DNA from: an uncultured Sphingobacteriales bacterium
Lineage (GTDB): Bacteria; Bacteroidota; Bacteroidia; Chitinophagales; Chitinophagaceae
Reading direction: 5' to 3'
Assembly: GCA_946479435.1 (NCBI GenBank)
Contig: CAMLFX010000019.1
Coordinates: 1 to 39,613, forward strand
Length of the DNA: 39,613 bases
In this document: one piece after another, positions 14,668 to 23,669 of the stretch
How positions within the stretch are numbered: the stretch's first letter is position 1
How the letters are laid out: each line of letters starts with the position of its first letter
Made by a program: the position numbers and the translations under genes
Notes under the pieces: model-generated
Seen by the model: only the letters and a program-made list of their open reading frames with translations
Told to the model about the DNA's origin: nothing
Databases searched by the model: none

Positions 14668-16761
14668 TTAATTAAATTCAGTGGCCGGGATACCTTTATT
14701 TATTTCTACAGTTTCCACGTTTACAGTAATAGGCATCGGGCCATTCTGCTTTAAAGTAAATGGTATTTTATAACCATTTGTACCTGCTACTTCCCGATAG
14801 TTGCTGTATTCGGTACTAATAGGCACCATATTACCTTGTCCGTCATCTTCATTTTTAGTTTCTTTTACCAATAGGCCAGATTTAACATCATAGTATTCAA
14901 CGGCTTTGGCGTTAGCGCCATCAACTACATCTATTACGTAAGCATCGGAACCATTTACTTGCTCTATACCTTTCAGGGTACGTTTAATATTATACTTTTC
15001 AGGGTGCAGATCGGCATAAATATCTGCTTCTTCCTTTGCGGACATTATTTCTTCGCCAGCCAAAGCAGCTTTTTGCCCTCCGGCTTCCTGGTATCCTTTT
15101 TCACCATCAAATACTTTTTTCTGCAATACCATACCCATGCCTTCTACTACCGATTTCATTTGTGCGGGTGCTTTTTTTAGTTCCGTAATAGTCAGTTCCA
15201 TTTCACGATCGCCCATGCTTACTTTGCCTTTGCTGATTGTTTTTATATCCTTAATGCTCATGACGGCTTTTTCACCACCGATGGCAGCGATATATTTTTT
15301 CATCACATCGCCGGCACTAACATTTGATGGCACAGCAGCGGCTGTTTTAGCGGCTATAGGCTGACCGTAATTATCGTAGTAAGCTACTTCAGCCTTAGAG
15401 TATTTAGCCAGTGTTTTAGCTACCTCATCCTTGCTGCCTACCACTATTATATTAGCATTATCGGGGTGAATGTACTTTTTAGCAATGGCCTGTACATCTT
15501 CAGCAGTAACTGCATTTAGATTTTTAAGGTAGTTCTGGTAGTAATCTTTAGGCATGTGGTAACGCTCGATATTGATAGCGTATTGCGCTACCGTTTGCGG
15601 GCTTTCCAGGCTAATAGCAAAAGCACCTGACATATTAGTGAGATGATTTTGCAGTTCTTCAGCGCTTACTTTTTCATTTTGTATGTGGCGCATTTCGCTG
15701 ATGATCTCACCAACCGAACTATCACTTACCGCGTTGCGGCATTTAGCGTATGCGCGGAAGTTACCTTTTAGCTCGTCTTGCATAATAGACGAGTATGAAC
15801 CATAAGTCCAGCCGTGTTTTTCGCGCAGGTTAAGGAACAGACGGCCATTAGAACCACCACCCAATATGGAGTTGGCCACTTTAGCTTTAATAACATCGGG
15901 AGTGCCGTGCTGCAGATCGACAGGGTAGGTAACATTAATAACACTTTGTACAGCGGCATCGCGTGGTACAAAAGCTACTTTAGTAGTTGCAGGTGGAGTA
16001 GGGTTACTATATTTAGTAACAGGAACCTCCGCTTTTTGCCAGCTGCCAAAATACTTTTCTATCAATGGCTTTATTTCAGCGGCGGTTACATCGCCCACAA
16101 TAGCCATATAAGCTACATTGGGGCGGAAGTATGTGTTGTAATACTTCTGTACGGCAGCTTGTGTAACGTTACTTACGGTTTTTTCTGTTGCTATTTCGCC
16201 ATAAGGGTGCTGTGTGCCATAGTTGATAACCGCAGTTACGTTGGCCAACATAGCGTCAGGCTCGTTCTTTTCAGCCTCCAGGCCCGATAAAGTACGTTTC
16301 CTGATCTTATCCAGTTCACTTTGTTTAAAATCGGAATTCATGATAATGTCGCTCATCAATTCCAGTATTCTTTCCTGGTGTTTTTTTAAGCCGCTACCAT
16401 ACAGTCCATCATCCGACGCATCGATATTAGCACCGATAAAGTCTATTTCTTCATTCAGCTTATCGTTGCTGCGTGTTTTGGTACCGCTTGTCAGCAATTC
16501 AGGCATCATTTCATGCAGGCCAGTCATAGCACCTTGCAGTTCTGGTTTAATATCCAACTGTATGCTGTATGCTACTGTGGGCAGTTTATGGTTTTCTACC
16601 ACGAAAACACGCATGCCGTTGGCCAATGTAAAGTCTTCAGTTTTGCCCAGTTTTATTTCCGGCGCAGGACCCGGCTTGGGACGAATGCTCCTGTCGAATG
16701 TTTGTGCCCATGTAGTGGCAGCAAGTGTTACCGATAATATAGATAAAGTGATTTTTTTCAT
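14668..16761 (-). CDS. M16 family protein with degenerate zinc site and C-terminal lipoprotein-carrier-like domain
   Basis: A 697-residue secreted protein with a signal peptide at 1-19 (TWA|Q). Two M16 half-domains fill about 35-460. The segment aligned with the active HxxEH reads EMMPE (84-88), so zinc ligands and the catalytic Glu are lost, while the partner-subunit signature [11 protein letters not shown] is kept. This is the pattern of the non-catalytic subunit of heterodimeric M16 peptidases. From about 480 to the end an extra beta-rich domain ([20 protein letters not shown], later [13 protein letters not shown]) resembles the LolA/DUF4292-like fold found in Bacteroidota outer-membrane proteins; that match is from memory. 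It starts 35 bases after the active partner gene. Confidence 0.85.
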   Translation of the reverse strand: MKKITLSILSVTLAATTWAQTFDRSIRPKPGPAPEIKLGKTEDFTLANGMRVFVVENHKLPTVAYSIQLDIKPELQGAMTGLHEMMPELLTSGTKTRSNDKLNEEIDFIGANIDASDDGLYGSGLKKHQERILELMSDIIMNSDFKQSELDKIRKRTLSGLEAEKNEPDAMLANVTAVINYGTQHPYGEIATEKTVSNVTQAAVQKYYNTYFRPNVAYMAIVGDVTAAEIKPLIEKYFGSWQKAEVPVTKYSNPTPPATTKVAFVPRDAAVQSVINVTYPVDLQHGTPDVIKAKVANSILGGGSNGRLFLNLREKHGWTYGSYSSIMQDELKGNFRAYAKCRNAVSDSSVGEIISEMRHIQNEKVSAEELQNHLTNMSGAFAISLESPQTVAQYAINIERYHMPKDYYQNYLKNLNAVTAEDVQAIAKKYIHPDNANIIVVGSKDEVAKTLAKYSKAEVAYYDNYGQPIAAKTAAAVPSNVSAGDVMKKYIAAIGGEKAVMSIKDIKTISKGKVSMGDREMELTITELKKAPAQMKSVVEGMGMVLQKKVFDGEKGYQEAGGQKAALAGEEIMSAKEEADIYADLHPEKYNIKRTLKGIEQVNGSDAYVIDVVDGANAKAVEYYDVKSGLLVKETKNEDDGQGNMVPISTEYSNYREVAGTNGYKIPFTLKQNGPMPITVNVETVEINKGIPATEFN

Positions 16762-16796
16762 TTTCTTGAAATTTGAAGCTTGTTGTGTTTGAATGA

Positions 16797-18131
16797 TTAA
16801 CCTTTCTTTTCTTCAGATTTAGGCAGATAATAAACCACTAACCTGTTTTCTTTAGTGCAATATTTATTAGCTACACGCTTCAAGTCTTCTTTGGTTATTT
16901 TTGTATAACGTTCCAGTTCAGTATTAATAAGGTTTGCATTGCCCAGGAATGTGTAATAGGTAGCAAGGTTTTCTACCACGCCCAGCACGCGCTGATTTTG
17001 AGATACGAAGTCGTTTTCGGCCTGGTTGATAAGTTTTTTATACTCTTCATCGCTAATAGTGCCTGTTTTTACTTTTTCAATTTCATCCAGCATTGCTTTT
17101 TCAAGATCTTCAGGCTGCACACCTGCATTGGTAATACCAAAGGTGAACATAACACCCGGGTCTTCATTAGGTATCATGAAAGCACCCACTTCCAGGGCCT
17201 TTTGCTGTTTTTCTTTTATCTCTTTACTGAAGCGCGAGCTTTTACCCTGCGATAGCATTTGCGATAATAATTGCATGGCATACCAATCATCGGTGCCTAT
17301 TTTAGGTGTATGGTAGGCAATAACTACAGCGGGCAATTGTATGTTATCGTAAAACTCAACCCTTTTTTCTTTGGTTTGCACCGGTTCTACTTCCGTAGGG
17401 CGGGGTACTGCTTTTGTACCTTTAGGTATGGCACCAAAATATTTACTGATGAACGCTTTTGTTTGCGCTACGTCAATATCGCCGCCAACAACCATTGTAG
17501 CGTTATTAGGCACGTAAAAAGTGCGGTAAAAATCCATAAACTCCTGTAGTTTGGCCTGATTGATATATTGCTCTTTACCAATAGGCGACCAACGGTAAGG
17601 GTGCACTGTATAGGCATTTTCATATACAACATTCAGTATCTGGCCATAGGGCGTATTATCATAACGTTGTTTCTTTTCTTCTTTCACCACTTTGCGCTGT
17701 GTTTCTACACCTACGGTGTCGATCTTAGCATAGTTCATACGTTCCGCTTCCATCCATAATGCAAGTTCCAGCTGGTTGGATGGCAGCACTTCGTAATAGA
17801 ATGTGCGGTCTTGCGATGTATTGGCATTCAGCTGTCCACCGGCAGCCTGTATCAGTTTCATATATTCGCCACGTTTTATATTATCGCTCCCTTCAAACAA
17901 CAGGTGTTCGAAAAAGTGGGCGAAACCGGTGCGTTGCGGGTCTTCGTTTTTTGAGCCCACGTGATACATGATGGAAACCGCTACTATAGGCGTAGCGTGG
18001 TCTTCGTGAAGGATTACGTGCAAGCCATTAGGCAAGTCGTATTCGGTAAATTTGATATTGCCTTCGGCGTTGGCACTTGTTGCGAGTACGGATGCACCAA
18101 TAAGCAAGCTCCAAAAAGCATTAAGCTTCAT
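16797..18131 (-). CDS. M16 family zinc metallopeptidase, active subunit (pitrilysin/processing-peptidase-like)
   Basis: A 444-residue protein with a signal peptide (about 1-22, ANA|E). It has the inverted zinc motif HFFEH at 72-76 and the distal ligand Glu152 in VVKEEKKQR, 76 residues further as expected, plus a second M16 domain ending near the C-terminus. M16 peptidases of this layout degrade or process peptides in a closed chamber. The periplasm is the expected site. Together with the downstream inactive partner it should form a heterodimer. The gene is first in a two-gene unit that ends in a strong terminator. Confidence 0.92.
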   Translation of the reverse strand: MKLNAFWSLLIGASVLATSANAEGNIKFTEYDLPNGLHVILHEDHATPIVAVSIMYHVGSKNEDPQRTGFAHFFEHLLFEGSDNIKRGEYMKLIQAAGGQLNANTSQDRTFYYEVLPSNQLELALWMEAERMNYAKIDTVGVETQRKVVKEEKKQRYDNTPYGQILNVVYENAYTVHPYRWSPIGKEQYINQAKLQEFMDFYRTFYVPNNATMVVGGDIDVAQTKAFISKYFGAIPKGTKAVPRPTEVEPVQTKEKRVEFYDNIQLPAVVIAYHTPKIGTDDWYAMQLLSQMLSQGKSSRFSKEIKEKQQKALEVGAFMIPNEDPGVMFTFGITNAGVQPEDLEKAMLDEIEKVKTGTISDEEYKKLINQAENDFVSQNQRVLGVVENLATYYTFLGNANLINTELERYTKITKEDLKRVANKYCTKENRLVVYYLPKSEEKKG

Positions 18132-18154
18132 AAGTATAGTTGATTTTAAGGAGT

Positions 18155-18162
18155 CAAAAATA
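18155..18162 (-). promoter_or_regulatory. Candidate -7 box (TATTTTTG) for the M16 pair
   Basis: A TAnnTTTG match on the minus strand, 23 bases before the first M16 start codon. No convincing -33 box is seen at the usual distance. Confidence 0.4.
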
Positions 18163-18262
18163 ACCTTTGGCGGCTGAAACTTTCCAGTTAATTCATGTTA
18201 AAGCAGTTTTTTCACCCATTATTTCACCCGTTAAACAGATATTTGTCATGGAATAACTAGTT

Positions 18263-18916
18263 ATGATAGATACAGTTTTATTTGATATGGATGGCCTGTT
18301 GCTGGATACAGAGCCGTTGTGGGGTGAAAGTATGCTGCGTGTTGCTGAAAGACATAATATACCAATAACGCGCGAACGCTTTAAAGAAACAACGGGCCTG
18401 CGCATATATGAAGTGACTGAACATTGGTCTATCAGGTTTCCGTGGCAAGGGGCTAAATCGCAAGATGTAGCTGAGGAAATACTGGATGATATTATAGATT
18501 TATCGAAGAAAAGAGCCAGCGTACTACCCGGTGTAGTAAAGGCTTTGCAACTATTACAGACACATAATTATAAAATAGGGCTGGCCTCGTCATCGCCTGC
18601 GCGTATGATAGATGCATTGGTGGAACATTTTGGTATTAAAGATTATTTTCATTGCATTACATCGGCCGATGTAGTAGAACTTGGTAAGCCGCATCCCGGG
18701 GTATTTTTACACTGTGCACAGTCTTTAGGTTCATTGCCGATCCACTGCCTGGTGCTGGAAGATTCTGTAAATGGTATGATAGCCGGTAAGGCAGCGCGTA
18801 TGAAGGTATTGATGGTACCTGATGAGTTGCATTTTGATGACCCCCGCTTTGCATTGGCTGATGCCAAACTAAGTACGCTGGAAGATATTGACCTGGATAT
18901 GCTGAAGCGGTTATAA
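18263..18916 (+). CDS. HAD-superfamily sugar-phosphate phosphatase (HxpB/YniC-like)
   Basis: A 217-residue HAD hydrolase, subfamily IA with an alpha-helical cap after motif I. Motif I is FDMDGLLLDTEP (Asp8 nucleophile, Asp10 acid/base), motif II LASSSP, motif III lysine GKPHPG, and motif IV LEDSVNG. The cap segment ETTGLRIYEV and overall length match the 2-deoxyglucose-6-phosphatase/hexitol phosphatase (HxpB) and beta-phosphoglucomutase group; phosphatase is favoured over mutase from general similarity only. It is a single gene divergent from the M16 pair. It ends back to back with the putative anti-sigma gene, the stop codons touching at 18916/18917 with no terminator between. Confidence 0.88.
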   Translation: MIDTVLFDMDGLLLDTEPLWGESMLRVAERHNIPITRERFKETTGLRIYEVTEHWSIRFPWQGAKSQDVAEEILDDIIDLSKKRASVLPGVVKALQLLQTHNYKIGLASSSPARMIDALVEHFGIKDYFHCITSADVVELGKPHPGVFLHCAQSLGSLPIHCLVLEDSVNGMIAGKAARMKVLMVPDELHFDDPRFALADAKLSTLEDIDLDMLKRL

Positions 18917-19405
18917 TTAATTGCTGCTCGACTTTTTCCTTTTCAGTAGCGTATCTACAAGTACTAGAGCTAAAATAGTGTTGATAGCAAGCGTAACAAA
19001 GACTACTTTACTACGATCAATAGACTTTAGTCTTTGAAAGAGGTGAATGGATGTTTGCTCACTCGTCCAATTGATATTGATAACGGCGTAGCTTATAAAT
19101 AAGACCAGTAATGCTGCAAATGCACCTACAAATATCGTTACAAAGGGTTTGCTGATATAGCGCTTACGTATCGGTTCTTCTGCACGTATAACATCCATTA
19201 TGTTTTGTGTAAAACGCATAGATGGATGTTCCATTTCTATATTATTCCCAATAGCACTATTGAAAGTGAGCAGCTCATTATATGCATTCGCCCAGACAGT
19301 ATCGGTAGCCAATAGCTTTTGTATGCGTATTTGTTCGTCGGGCGTACATTGCCCATCGATGTAGCGCCACAGTTGTATATCTATATCTTCATCACGCAGT
19401 TCCAT
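18917..19405 (-). CDS. Putative anti-sigma factor with two membrane helices
   Basis: A 162-residue protein. The N-terminal cytoplasmic part reads DIQLWRYIDGQCTPDEQIRIQKLLATD, the usual opening of Bacteroidota anti-sigma-like proteins, but it has no HxxxCxxC zinc motif. Hydrophobic helices lie at about 84-108 and 133-152, with a Lys-rich C-terminus. It lies 30 bases downstream of the ECF sigma gene, which is the standard place for a cognate anti-sigma factor. The two-helix hairpin with a short extracytoplasmic loop is unusual, since most have one helix and a larger sensor domain. How it would sense a signal is unknown. Confidence 0.7.
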   Translation of the reverse strand: MELRDEDIDIQLWRYIDGQCTPDEQIRIQKLLATDTVWANAYNELLTFNSAIGNNIEMEHPSMRFTQNIMDVIRAEEPIRKRYISKPFVTIFVGAFAALLVLFISYAVININWTSEQTSIHLFQRLKSIDRSKVVFVTLAINTILALVLVDTLLKRKKSSSN

Positions 19406-19435
19406 AATAGCTATTATAAAATTATAAAAAACGGT

Positions 19436-20014
19436 TTACAGGTCGCTTATTTCGTTTGTTAATTGTTGGGTAAGTATTGTTTTTAATTTTTGTCTTGCCC
19501 TGAATAGTTTCACTTTTACCAGGTTGGTACTTATATTCATAATGAGGCCTATCTCTTCAATACTCTGCTCTGCCTTGTAAAACAGGTGTATCACTCTTGC
19601 TTCGTCTGCACCCAATTGGATTATAGCTTTGTTCAGTTGCTCTTTAGTAGAGCGTGCTTCGGAAAGGTTTTTCGTGTATTGGTTGGGTTTGTTATCCGCA
19701 AGGTATATCAACTTGTCTTCGTCAATATGTATTTCATTACCTTTCTTCTTGCGCAGGTGCGATATGGCTGTGGTGTGTACTATGGTATATAGCCAGGTGC
19801 TGAATTTGCTTGTCTGCTTAAAATCGCCCAGGAAACGGTAAGCCTTTACAAAAACATCCTGCGACAACTCTTCAGCATCTTCACGTTTATTATTTACATA
19901 CCGCATGGCCAGTGTAAACACATATTGCTGATACCGTTGCACTAATATTGAAAAGGCGTCTTTTTGCCCATTCAATACCATAGCTATGATATCAGAATCG
20001 TGTTGTTGCTGCAT
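19436..20014 (-). CDS. ECF-type RNA polymerase sigma factor (sigma-70 family)
   Basis: A 192-residue sigma factor with only regions 2 and 4. Region 2 spans about 15-85, including the core-binding VYTLAMRY-like helix, REDAEELSQDVFVKAY, and the -10-recognising FSTWLYTIVHTTAISHLRK. Region 4 spans about 125-180, with EEIGLIMNISTNLVKVKLFRARQKL as the helix-turn-helix for the -35 element. The putative anti-sigma factor follows. The gene's own upstream region has a TGTAAC-N17-CGTC promoter mirrored by one facing the divergent gene at 20149, so it very likely controls itself and that gene. The start ATG at 20014 lies only a few bases after the predicted transcription start. Confidence 0.93.
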   Translation of the reverse strand: MQQQHDSDIIAMVLNGQKDAFSILVQRYQQYVFTLAMRYVNNKREDAEELSQDVFVKAYRFLGDFKQTSKFSTWLYTIVHTTAISHLRKKKGNEIHIDEDKLIYLADNKPNQYTKNLSEARSTKEQLNKAIIQLGADEARVIHLFYKAEQSIEEIGLIMNISTNLVKVKLFRARQKLKTILTQQLTNEISDL

Positions 20015-20024
20015 TGATTAATTA

Positions 20025-20053
20025 TAGACGACGTCACTATAGAAAAGGTTACA
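20025..20053 (-). promoter_or_regulatory. ECF-type promoter for the sigma/anti-sigma genes
   Basis: On the minus strand TGTAAC (20053-20048) is separated by exactly 17 bases from CGTCTA (20030-20025). TGTAAC with CGTC at this spacing fits the ECF promoter pattern. The predicted start of transcription is only a few bases before the ATG at 20014, so the leader is very short. Confidence 0.75.
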
Positions 20054-20073
20054 GAAAAAAATAATTTTATAGC

Positions 20074-20102
20074 TGTAACTTATTTACATACACCTGCGTC
20101 AT
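20074..20102 (+). promoter_or_regulatory. ECF-type promoter for the DUF6249-like gene
   Basis: On the plus strand TGTAAC (20074-20079) is followed after exactly 17 bases by CGTCAT (20097-20102). It has the same elements and spacing as the opposite-facing promoter of the sigma factor. The two -35 boxes form the inverted repeat GTTACAG/CTGTAAC 18 bases apart. The leader would be about 40 bases. Confidence 0.75.
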
Positions 20103-20148
20103 AGTTGTATCAATGCTACAAATAATTAACTTTTAAAAAAATAAAACT

Positions 20149-20538
20149 ATGTCGGGACCAGAAGTATTAGTACCACTTACTGCTTTTATCTGCTTGTCGG
20201 GAACTGTATTTGCCATCGCTTACATGCGCAACAAAGAAAATATGGCTTTAATAGAAAGAGGCATTAACCCGCGCAACACAACAGAAGAATCGAAACCCAA
20301 ACCTTTTTTTAGCCTGAAGTATGGCTTGCTTTTGGTGGGTTCAGGTTTAGGGTTGCTTATTGCCTACCTTATGGATATACAAATGCGTGTGAAGGTTGTG
20401 CAGGCAGATGGTGATTTTTATTACCAGGATAACCCGCCGCTCTATTTTGCTTTGATAGCAGTTGGGGGAGGCTTAGGGCTGGTGGTATCCTACTTTATAG
20501 AAAAGAAACACTGGCTGGATAAACGTAAAGGCGTTTAG
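20149..20538 (+). CDS. Small three-TM membrane protein, DUF6249-like
   Basis: A 129-residue protein with hydrophobic segments at about 7-25, 54-71 and 97-115. The first is followed by RNKENMALIERGINPRN, a block I associate with the DUF6249 membrane family. The last two helices are glycine-rich (GSGLGLL, GGGLGLVV). No enzymatic residues are visible. It is divergent from the ECF sigma factor, with a matching ECF-type promoter, so it is the most likely direct target of that sigma factor and perhaps part of its envelope-stress response. A hairpin terminator follows the gene directly. Confidence 0.75.
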   Translation: MSGPEVLVPLTAFICLSGTVFAIAYMRNKENMALIERGINPRNTTEESKPKPFFSLKYGLLLVGSGLGLLIAYLMDIQMRVKVVQADGDFYYQDNPPLYFALIAVGGGLGLVVSYFIEKKHWLDKRKGV

Positions 20539-20552
20539 TTATTATACAGAAC

Positions 20553-20574
20553 AATGGCGCTTTCCAGCGCCATT
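20553..20574. terminator. Hairpin between convergent genes
   Basis: AATGGCGC (20553-20560) pairs perfectly with GCGCCATT (20567-20574) over a 6-base loop, and an AT-rich run follows on the plus side. It lies between the 20149 gene and the convergent DinB-like gene and may serve mainly the plus strand. Confidence 0.65.
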
Positions 20575-20576
20575 AT

Positions 20577-21149
20577 TTATTTCTTGTCTTTATCTAATAA
20601 ACTATCTGTAAAATGCCTGATGCCCTTCTCCTGCGAGAACTTATCAGTATTATAATCGTTCGATTTGTTGCGTGGTATTGACAAGCTTTGCCAGTCATCA
20701 TTCTTACATATTTTGGCTATGTATATCATTTGTCCTACGTGGTAAGGGTAGTGCGCCAGCTGGCGGTTGATGGCTTCTAAAACACTATGACCTTCGTTGC
20801 GTATGTATATAATACGTTCCAGGTCATCGTCAGTTATACTTCCTAGTGCATTGAACAGGCAATCCCAACCTTCTTTCCATGCATCTAATACTTGCTGGCG
20901 TGTAGTCCAGTTGTTCTCAAATTCACTATCACGGTTGCGATCAGGTTTTTCACCATCTGTGGTCAGGAAATCAGTCCAGCGGCTGAGCATATTGCCGCGC
21001 AGATGCTTTACAATTAAGGCGATGCTATTGCTCTCCTGGTTAGGTTGCCAGAATAGTTGTTCGTCGTTCAGCTGCGCCATTGCTTTTTCACCCAGCTGCT
21101 TGTAATAGTTGAACTGACGGTCGGCACTCTTAAGAAAAGGAATACTCAT
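20577..21149 (-). CDS. DinB-like four-helix protein, DUF1572 type
   Basis: A 190-residue protein of the DinB/YfiT-like superfamily. The N-terminal helix FLKSADRQFNYYKQLGEKAM is followed by WQPNQESNSIALIVKHLRGNM, where the metal-site His sits, and the C-terminal helix HYPYHVGQMIYIAKI provides the HxxxHxxQ-like pair. DinB proteins bind divalent metal and are often thiol transferases or stress proteins; DUF1572 members have no settled function. It is co-directional with the GNAT gene upstream (7-base gap), so the two are likely one transcript with ilvE and the transporter. Confidence 0.82.
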   Translation of the reverse strand: MSIPFLKSADRQFNYYKQLGEKAMAQLNDEQLFWQPNQESNSIALIVKHLRGNMLSRWTDFLTTDGEKPDRNRDSEFENNWTTRQQVLDAWKEGWDCLFNALGSITDDDLERIIYIRNEGHSVLEAINRQLAHYPYHVGQMIYIAKICKNDDWQSLSIPRNKSNDYNTDKFSQEKGIRHFTDSLLDKDKK

Positions 21150-21156
21150 AACTATA

Positions 21157-21615
21157 TTATTTGTTTTGAGGTTCGGGATAACCGTTATTAATAATGTTTA
21201 CCATGTATCGCTCAGGGTTAGGCAACTCGGTAAAACCATATTGCCTGTATAATCCTTGCGCATCCTGTGTAGCCAGCATTATCCTTCGCAAGCGTTTTAC
21301 CCAATCAAGATTCATCAATATATCCATCATCTTTTTGCTCAGGCCTATTCCCCGGTACTCTTCTTTTACATATACATCGGCAAGGTAGCCAAAGGTAGCA
21401 TAGTCGGAAAACAGGCGGGCATAACCAACTTGCTCACCATCTTTTAGTATGCCTATACAAAAAGAATGATCGAAAGCTGTCTTTACCAGATCAAAAGGAG
21501 TATTCTTTGCCCAGTAAGATGATTCTGTAAGCCATTTATGTATGGCCTCCAATTGCATTTTGCTTTTGTCGGTAGTTATATTAAAACCTTTGTACAATAC
21601 ATTAACAGGTTCCAT
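21157..21615 (-). CDS. GNAT family N-acetyltransferase
   Basis: A 152-residue acetyltransferase of the GNAT fold. The acetyl-CoA pyrophosphate loop reads VKEEYRGIGLSKKMM (the R/Q-x-x-G-x-G/A pattern as RGIGLS). VGYARLFSDYATFGYLADVYV forms the preceding strands and YRQYGFTEL the C-terminal strand. The overall pattern, beginning with GFNITTDKSKMQLEAIHKWL, resembles small GNATs of unknown substrate. It lies 8 bases after the ilvE stop and 7 bases before the DinB-like gene, in a four-gene minus-strand run. Confidence 0.85.
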   Translation of the reverse strand: MEPVNVLYKGFNITTDKSKMQLEAIHKWLTESSYWAKNTPFDLVKTAFDHSFCIGILKDGEQVGYARLFSDYATFGYLADVYVKEEYRGIGLSKKMMDILMNLDWVKRLRRIMLATQDAQGLYRQYGFTELPNPERYMVNIINNGYPEPQNK

Positions 21616-21623
21616 ATCTTATA

Positions 21624-22673
21624 CTAAATTATGTAGTTCCAGTTGTGTGTATCAACGCTAAGCCCCCTGCGAATATTGTACAGGTCTTTCGCTAGTTTGA
21701 ACATCATAGCATCTTCACCTATGTAACAAGTGTAATCTTTACCACCCATCGATATAGTTTGGATAGGGGCTATAACCGCAGCAGTACCCGCACCAAATGC
21801 TTCTACTTTCTTACCCGCTTCCAATGCTTGCTTTATTTCGCTATGCTTTATAGGACGTTCTTCTACTTTTATGCCTTGTTCTTTTGCTAGTGTTATCAGC
21901 GAATCGCGCGTAACACCGTCTAGTATTGTACCTGAGAGGGGGGCAGTTACTAATGTATCATCCATAAAAAACATAAGGTTCATGGTACCTGATTCTTCTA
22001 TCAGTTCATGAGTTTTACTATCAGTCCATATTACCTGGTCGAAACCTTGTTCTTTTGCCATTTGAGCCGGTAAAAAGGCTGCGCCATAGTTGCCTCCGCA
22101 TTTTGCAAAGCCGGTACCGCCATCTGCTGCGCGCGAGAATTTGTCTTCTACCTTTACACGCAGTGGTTTGCTGTAGTATTGGTACGACGGTGTACAAACG
22201 ATCATGAAAATATATTCATCTGCAACTTTAACACCCAAGCGTTCTTCCGATGCTATCATGAAGGGACGTATGTATAATGCACCGTCAGCTTCTTCCGGTA
22301 CCCATGCTCCGTCCAACTGTACTAATTGGTGCAAGGCTTCCATGAACAGGCCTTTGGGAACTTCCGGCATGCACAGGCGTTGTAAACTTTTCTGAAAACG
22401 GCTATAGTGTTTTTCAGGACGGAAGATGGCTATTTTACCATTTTCCATCTGGAAAGCTTTCATGCCTTCAAACACTGTTTGTCCGTAGTGCAGGCACAAT
22501 GCAAATGGGCTCATTGATAAGTCTGCAAAAGGAACAATACGGCTATTATGCCATTGCTTGTCTTTGTATTCAGCAATGAACATGTGCTCTGTAGGTTGCA
22601 CACCAAAGGGTATTGACTTTGTTGCTTTTACATGTCTTTCGGGCTGTGCCGAGATAGAAATGGGATAGTCCAT
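21624..22673 (-). CDS. ilvE: Branched-chain amino acid aminotransferase
   Basis: A 349-residue class IV PLP aminotransferase that makes or breaks down leucine, isoleucine and valine. The PLP lysine is Lys191 in GTGFAKCGGNYGA. Other family marks are YGQTVFEGMKAF, RPEKHYSRFQKSLQRLCMP and the DGVTRDSLITLA phosphate-binding region. The length and the FAKCGGNYGA variant point to the longer eukaryote-like/Bacteroidota BCAT2 type (class IV, BCAT II) rather than the shorter E. coli IlvE. A DMT transporter gene lies 5 bases upstream, so the aminotransferase and an exporter may be co-expressed. Confidence 0.93.
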   Translation of the reverse strand: MDYPISISAQPERHVKATKSIPFGVQPTEHMFIAEYKDKQWHNSRIVPFADLSMSPFALCLHYGQTVFEGMKAFQMENGKIAIFRPEKHYSRFQKSLQRLCMPEVPKGLFMEALHQLVQLDGAWVPEEADGALYIRPFMIASEERLGVKVADEYIFMIVCTPSYQYYSKPLRVKVEDKFSRAADGGTGFAKCGGNYGAAFLPAQMAKEQGFDQVIWTDSKTHELIEESGTMNLMFFMDDTLVTAPLSGTILDGVTRDSLITLAKEQGIKVEERPIKHSEIKQALEAGKKVEAFGAGTAAVIAPIQTISMGGKDYTCYIGEDAMMFKLAKDLYNIRRGLSVDTHNWNYII

Positions 22674-22678
22674 AATAC

Positions 22679-23659
22679 TTATTTTAAAGATTTTTCTAAT
22701 TCTGCATTTGCAGGTAAACTATTTATTGATTCTTCTTTCAATTCTTTTACTATTGCATCATTTGCTTTATGCTGTTGGCGGTAACCTCTGTTTACCAGGA
22801 ATACACCCAGCATAATAGTAGCAAAGGCGAGTGCTGTAAACCATGTCAGCGGTTCATTTAAAATGAAATAACCAAGTATTACCGCTACCAACGGATTGAC
22901 ATACGCATAGGTTGATACAAGCGCTACAGGCAAATGCTTCAAGGCAAACATGTATGCTGTATATGCCAACACCGAACCGAATATGATAAGGTATAATACT
23001 GCCCAAAGTGCATCGGGTTGCCATAGTACCAGGTTGTCATAATTATCCATAAACGGGCTACCGGCAAAAAGAAATATACCGCCAAATAATACTTGCAGCC
23101 CTGAATTGAATATTGGGTTGACCTTAGAGGTGTTCTTTTTGTTGACAACACTCCCTAGTGCCCAGCTAGATGTGGCTAAAAATAAGCAGGCAATGCCCAG
23201 AAGGTATTGTGTATTGCCAAACTGGCTAAGATCGTCTTTGAAGATAAGTGCAATACCTGCAAAGCCGAGCAGCATTCCCAAAATAATAGATGCATTTATT
23301 CTTTCGCCTTTTACCGTAGCAAGATTAATGATAACTGTGACGATAGGCATCATGGAACAGATAAGCGCAGCTATACCGCTTGGTACATATTTTTCAGCCC
23401 AGCTTACCAATCCATTGCCAACAGTTATGAGCAGGAAGCCAACAAGCATCTGTTGTTTTATGTTTTTTGCTGAAAGGTCTGCTTTGCGCTGCATGCCATA
23501 ACCTATACCCATTATTATTAGTGCAGAGGTTGTTTGCCGTACCGCAGCCATCAGGAAAGCAGGATAGTGCAATACAGCTACCCGTATAGCGAGATAAGTA
23601 GTGCCCCATACTATTGCTATAAAAGCTAATGCCAGGTATGCTTTTGTTTGTGTCTTCAT
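22679..23659 (-). CDS. EamA/DMT family transporter
   Basis: A 326-residue inner-membrane protein with about ten hydrophobic segments in two EamA halves. The opening ALAFIAIVWGTTYLAIRVAV and PSGIAALICSMMPIVTVII are typical of the first half; ATSSWALGSVVNKK begins the second, and HLPVALVSTYAYVNPLVAVILGY is its signature. The family exports amino acids, nucleobases and other metabolites. The substrate is not known. It faces a divergent MocR-type regulator across 78 bases, a common pairing in which the regulator controls the transporter. ilvE follows 5 bases downstream, which hints at an amino-acid substrate. Confidence 0.88.
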   Translation of the reverse strand: MKTQTKAYLALAFIAIVWGTTYLAIRVAVLHYPAFLMAAVRQTTSALIIMGIGYGMQRKADLSAKNIKQQMLVGFLLITVGNGLVSWAEKYVPSGIAALICSMMPIVTVIINLATVKGERINASIILGMLLGFAGIALIFKDDLSQFGNTQYLLGIACLFLATSSWALGSVVNKKNTSKVNPIFNSGLQVLFGGIFLFAGSPFMDNYDNLVLWQPDALWAVLYLIIFGSVLAYTAYMFALKHLPVALVSTYAYVNPLVAVILGYFILNEPLTWFTALAFATIMLGVFLVNRGYRQQHKANDAIVKELKEESINSLPANAELEKSLK

Positions 23660-23669
23660 TTAACAGGAC

